64,000 nucleotides of DNA. Source: Accumulibacter sp. GTDB lineage: Bacteria > Pseudomonadota > Gammaproteobacteria > Burkholderiales > Rhodocyclaceae. How positions within the stretch are numbered: position 1 is the first letter of the stretch; each line of letters opens with the position of its first letter. The notes under the pieces were generated by a model that worked only from the letters and a program-made list of their open reading frames with translations, had not been told where the DNA came from and did not search any database. The position numbers and the translations under genes were made by a program. The stretch is taken from the NCBI RefSeq assembly GCF_029255285.1, contig NZ_JAPUVI010000024.1, positions 57,869-121,868 on the forward strand, written 5' to 3'. Positions 61,798 to 64,000 of this stretch are shown piece by piece.

Positions 61798-61979
61798 ATG
61801 CAACAAAGGAGCAATGAATCGTTCACGATCAATGACATGACCGGGGGCTGTTCGCAGAGCTCGGAAAATGGTCGTATCCTGACTTTTCGACAGAAGTCAG
61901 TCGCGAAGTACGCCGCCGTTTTTTCTACTATTCAAAGCTCGCGCTGGAGCCGAGCGTCCTCGGCTCGCCGCCACGACAG
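61798..61979 (+). pseudogene. Possible 5' gene fragment with one-base deletion
   Basis: From ATG 61798 one frame reads MQQRSNESFTINDMTG up to the G run at 61843-61847. Restoring one G continues protein-like sequence in the next frame (LFAELGKWSYPDFSTEV, then EVRRRFFYYSKLALEPSVLG) to about 61979. This suggests a gene start of about 60 codons that lost one G and was cut where the transposase remnant begins. I do not recognise the family. Evidence is composition and continuity only. Confidence 0.3.
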
Positions 61980-62063
61980 TTACACGGCGGTCTCCCCTGC
62001 CTGCACCCGCTTTACCGCCACGTCCCTGAATTCCGGCGTGAATGCCGGCTTCAGCATCTTCAT
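61980..62063 (-). pseudogene. Remnant of a transposase OrfA (IS3-type)
   Basis: From ATG 62063 to TAA 61980 on the minus strand, 27 residues read MKMLKPAFTPEF then RDVAVKRVQAGETAV. This is the typical beginning of IS3/IS911-type OrfA (K-x-x-FTPEFR-x-x-AVK-x-V). It is then cut before the helix-turn-helix. A GGGAGCG ribosome site precedes it. It marks an old insertion that was mostly deleted. Confidence 0.65.
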
Positions 62064-62087
62064 TTCTTCGCTCCCAAAGTGACTAGG

Positions 62088-62134
62088 CTTTTCCCAAGAC
62101 TGCGCTTGGGAAAAGAGGTTCTCCTGCGGAGAAC
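62088..62134. repeat. Two adjacent perfect hairpins
   Basis: First: CTTTTCCCAAG (62088-62098) and CTTGGGAAAAG (62105-62115), an 11-base perfect stem with loop ACTGCG. Second, two bases later: GTTCTCC (62118-62124) and GGAGAAC (62128-62134), a seven-base stem with loop TGC. They lie 195-240 bases before the unknown gene. They may be element ends, a terminator/antiterminator or a structured RNA. The following 62135-62328 holds no other feature I recognise; the coding frame is open there from 62191 but without a ribosome site. Confidence 0.6.
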
Positions 62135-62328
62135 AGCCGAGAACGGAGTTGTCGGAATGGTTTGAGCCATGACGCCCGGATCCACACTGGATGACCAGAG
62201 ACCCTTCTACGGCCGCGACATGGGTGGCTCAGGGCGAGTTACCCCGCCGGGTGAGAGGAAAGAATCCGTTGGCTCTGCGCCTGTCAAAAGAGGAACGGGA
62301 TTTTCCGGTGTGCGCGGAGGCTCTTCCG

Positions 62329-63932
62329 ATGAAACAACCCGATGACTTGTCTGCCTATTACGAGGAGCATCTTGAAGGCCGCTATGACTGCGTCGATCGC
62401 ATCGTACTCAACGGCTACTTTCCGCTCGGCCAGCAAGGTGGCGCTTTCCGTACGTGGTGGCGAGCACTGGCCGGATCGGACGCCAACCTGGATGCCGACC
62501 ACCTGATGCAAATGGCTGGCCGTTTCAGCCGCCGGGTTCATGCCTGGGCGAGGGAACACGCCATTCCCCTGATCCATTGTCCGCCCGATCAGCGCAAGCA
62601 CGACTTGGCCGAGAAATACCTGCCCGGGGATCCGCAGTTTCGCGCTCTGTTTCTGATCCTCGTCGCCAAGGCGCCCGCCCTGGTCTGGGAGGTAACGACC
62701 GGCACGAGCGGTGCGCCCCACCTGCAGCGCAAGAAGCCCTGGCTCTACGTCAATCATTACCACTTTCACCTCATCGACCCCGAGTGGGGTCACCTCACCA
62801 TCAAAATGAGCGGACATCCGCCCTTCGGTGTCCAAATCATGCTCAACGGTCACGAATGGGTCGAACGGCAGGCCCGCGCGCAGACTATCTCCTTGGAGAA
62901 GGAGGGTAACTGCTTCGTCGGGGGTTCGTTCCAGGCTTTGGATCATCTCGCAGATACCTTGCGTGATGAGCACGCCATAGGGCGACTGGCCAAGGTCTGT
63001 GATCGTTGGGTGTACTCACGCTGCCTGTGCTTCGCTCTGACGATCGAGGAGCAAGAGCGCAGCCGCTTCCGGTACCGCTACTCGGTCTATCAGATCGAGT
63101 ACAGCCGCAATCTCCTGTTCGTCCGTGGCACCACCCTGGAGGCGATCTTCCAGGGCTTGATTGATCGTACCCGGCGCCTGCTCGACGTGCCGATCCTGCG
63201 CACGCTGTACGGCCGCAAACAACGCCCCCGCTGGCATGCCGACAGAAGCCACGGCGTGGCTCGTATCGTCGATCAGTCTGCCTACGATCTGACGGTGTTC
63301 AAGGTGCATTTCGGAGCGCTGGCCCTGAAGCTCTACGACAAGGGCGCACGTGTGCTGCGCGCCGAAGCCATCGCCCACAACATCAAGGACCTGCGCTGCG
63401 GGCGTGCGCTGGAGAAACTCTCGATCATGCTGGCCAACAAGCTCCAGCAGATGGCGATCGACTTTCTCAACGCGATGCAGGCCGCCCATGTCAGCTTCCT
63501 TCCCGATGGCGTGCTCGACTCCCTCATCGAACCGACCGAGCGTGGAATCGCCGCTTGTCCGGCGTTGATCTCCAGAAGCCGCGCATGCGCTCGGTCGCCG
63601 AAGCCATCCTGCATCTCGCGCCCAATCCCGACGGGTTCACGGTACAAGAGCTGGCTGACGAAGTGCGTCCGTCGCTGCCTGAAGTCGCCCGCGACGCCTA
63701 CACCGGGCAGCAGGCCGCCTACGACCTCATGAAGCTCCGTGGCAAGCGCCTCATCGAGCGTGTCACCAAAACGCGCCGCTACCGACCCCGGCCGACGGGA
63801 ATCAGTATTCTCGCTGGCTGGCTCATCCTCCGCGAGAAAGTCATCAAACCCGTTCCCGCCGGCGCCGGCAAACCACCCCCCTGTGTCAGACTAGTTGCCG
63901 CCTCGATAGGATCTGAACCCTGGGGGCGATAG
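62329..63932 (+). pseudogene. Unknown conserved-looking protein with frameshift; winged-helix-like C terminus
   Basis: I do not recognise a named family. ATG 62329 with GGAGG eight bases upstream opens a frame to 63732. From about 63555 the meaningful sequence switches to another frame (SGVDLQKPRMRSVAEAI, then GFTVQELADEVR and AAYDLMKLRGKRL) ending at 63932. Adding one T in the run at 63555-63556 joins both and gives about 534 residues. The N-terminal body has YDCVDRIVLNGYFPLGQQGG (19-38), HYHFHLID (143-150) and GHEWVERQA. The end resembles a winged helix. The final residues may come from the adjacent element. It could be a passenger or enzyme of a mobile element; the frameshift could also be a sequencing error. 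Confidence 0.6.
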
Positions 63933-64000
63933 CGAGGACAAGAAGTGGCACGTTACGGACAAGCAATAAAGGATCGGGTGTTGGCGCGGCTATTGCCGCC
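63884..64000 (+). mobile_element. Left part of an insertion sequence (cut by window edge)
   Basis: The coding quality of the previous gene stops near KPPP. From 63884 the sequence TGTCAGACTAGTTGCCGCC begins with TG as many IS ends do, and a transposase-like gene starts 61 bases later. The right end and target duplication are outside the window, so the boundary is provisional. Confidence 0.4.
63945..64000 (+). CDS. Transposase OrfA-like protein, 3' truncated by the window
   Basis: GTG 63945, with GAGGA six bases upstream, opens a frame of 18 complete codons to the edge: ARYGQAIKDRVLARLLPP after the start. This resembles the beginning of transposase OrfA/helix-turn-helix proteins (xRYxxxxKxRVVxxLLPP). 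Only the N terminus is visible, so the family is not fixed. Confidence 0.5.
   Translation, partial: MARYGQAIKDRVLARLLP

Noticed and set aside
1-64000. CRISPR arrays, tRNA and rRNA genes
   Set aside because: No regularly spaced direct repeats and no cloverleaf or rRNA-like segments were noticed on reading; a tRNA scan and Rfam search would be needed to exclude them fully.

Overview
The window is GC-rich, densely coded DNA from a betaproteobacterium. I infer the Rhodocyclales, perhaps a Candidatus Accumulibacter-type organism. The reasons are the gene content (ISC cluster, HpnCDE hopanoid genes, PrsK/PrsR/PrsT of the PEP-CTERM system, DUF3460 and DUF3567 proteins) and the codon usage. Nothing here fixes the species. 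No rRNA, tRNA or CRISPR array was recognised.

Layout. 1-3.3 kb: end of an isc operon (hscB-hscA-fdx-iscX) with a coupled DUF2237 gene. 3.4-6.4 kb: hpnC-hpnD-hpnE, squalene synthesis for hopanoids. 6.4-9.3 kb: orphan YbbA-type ABC ATPase divergent from tesA, then mnmH (selU) and an OsmC protein. 9.5-12.2 kb: a Pat-type acetyltransferase fused to an NDP-forming acyl-CoA synthetase. 12.3-17.3 kb: two small DUF proteins, clpB with a clear heat-shock promoter, and a chemoreceptor. 17.4-23.1 kb: a molybdopterin operon (moaE, moaD, moeA, mobB) headed by a circularly permuted ATP-grasp protein and a YoaA-type helicase. 23.3-25.0 kb: a periplasmic serine protease and a lytic transglycosylase.

25.0-37.4 kb, minus strand: a surface polysaccharide and PEP-CTERM regulatory block. 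It holds UDP-GlcNAc epimerase and dehydrogenase, PrsT, PrsR, PrsK, an XrtA-type sugar-phosphate transferase, and an O-antigen-ligase-like polymerase with an extra beta-rich domain in a periplasmic loop. No exosortase is in view. 37.4-40.3 kb: a three-gene cassette (metallo-beta-lactamase-fold protein with a degenerate metal motif, flavin monooxygenase-like protein, DUF2783). 40.6-42.1 kb: NfeD, stomatin and a 47-residue membrane protein.

42.2-55.1 kb: a lipid A / envelope-charge island. A seven-gene arn operon (arnT, one small flippase subunit, arnB, arnC, split arnA, arnD) is followed by a patatin-like protein, a PAP2 phosphatase, an EptA-type phosphoethanolamine transferase and a PmrAB/QseBC-type two-component system. 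A PmrA-box-like direct repeat lies between eptA and the regulator. Together these genes could build Ara4N, transfer it and phosphoethanolamine to lipid A, and regulate the process.

55.1-61.7 kb: NAD(P)HX repair enzyme, histone-deacetylase-family protein and purL. 61.7-64.0 kb: a decayed mobile region. It contains a gene fragment with a probable one-base deletion, a transposase OrfA remnant, two perfect hairpins, a frameshifted unknown gene with a winged-helix-like C terminus, and the start of a transposase cut by the window edge.
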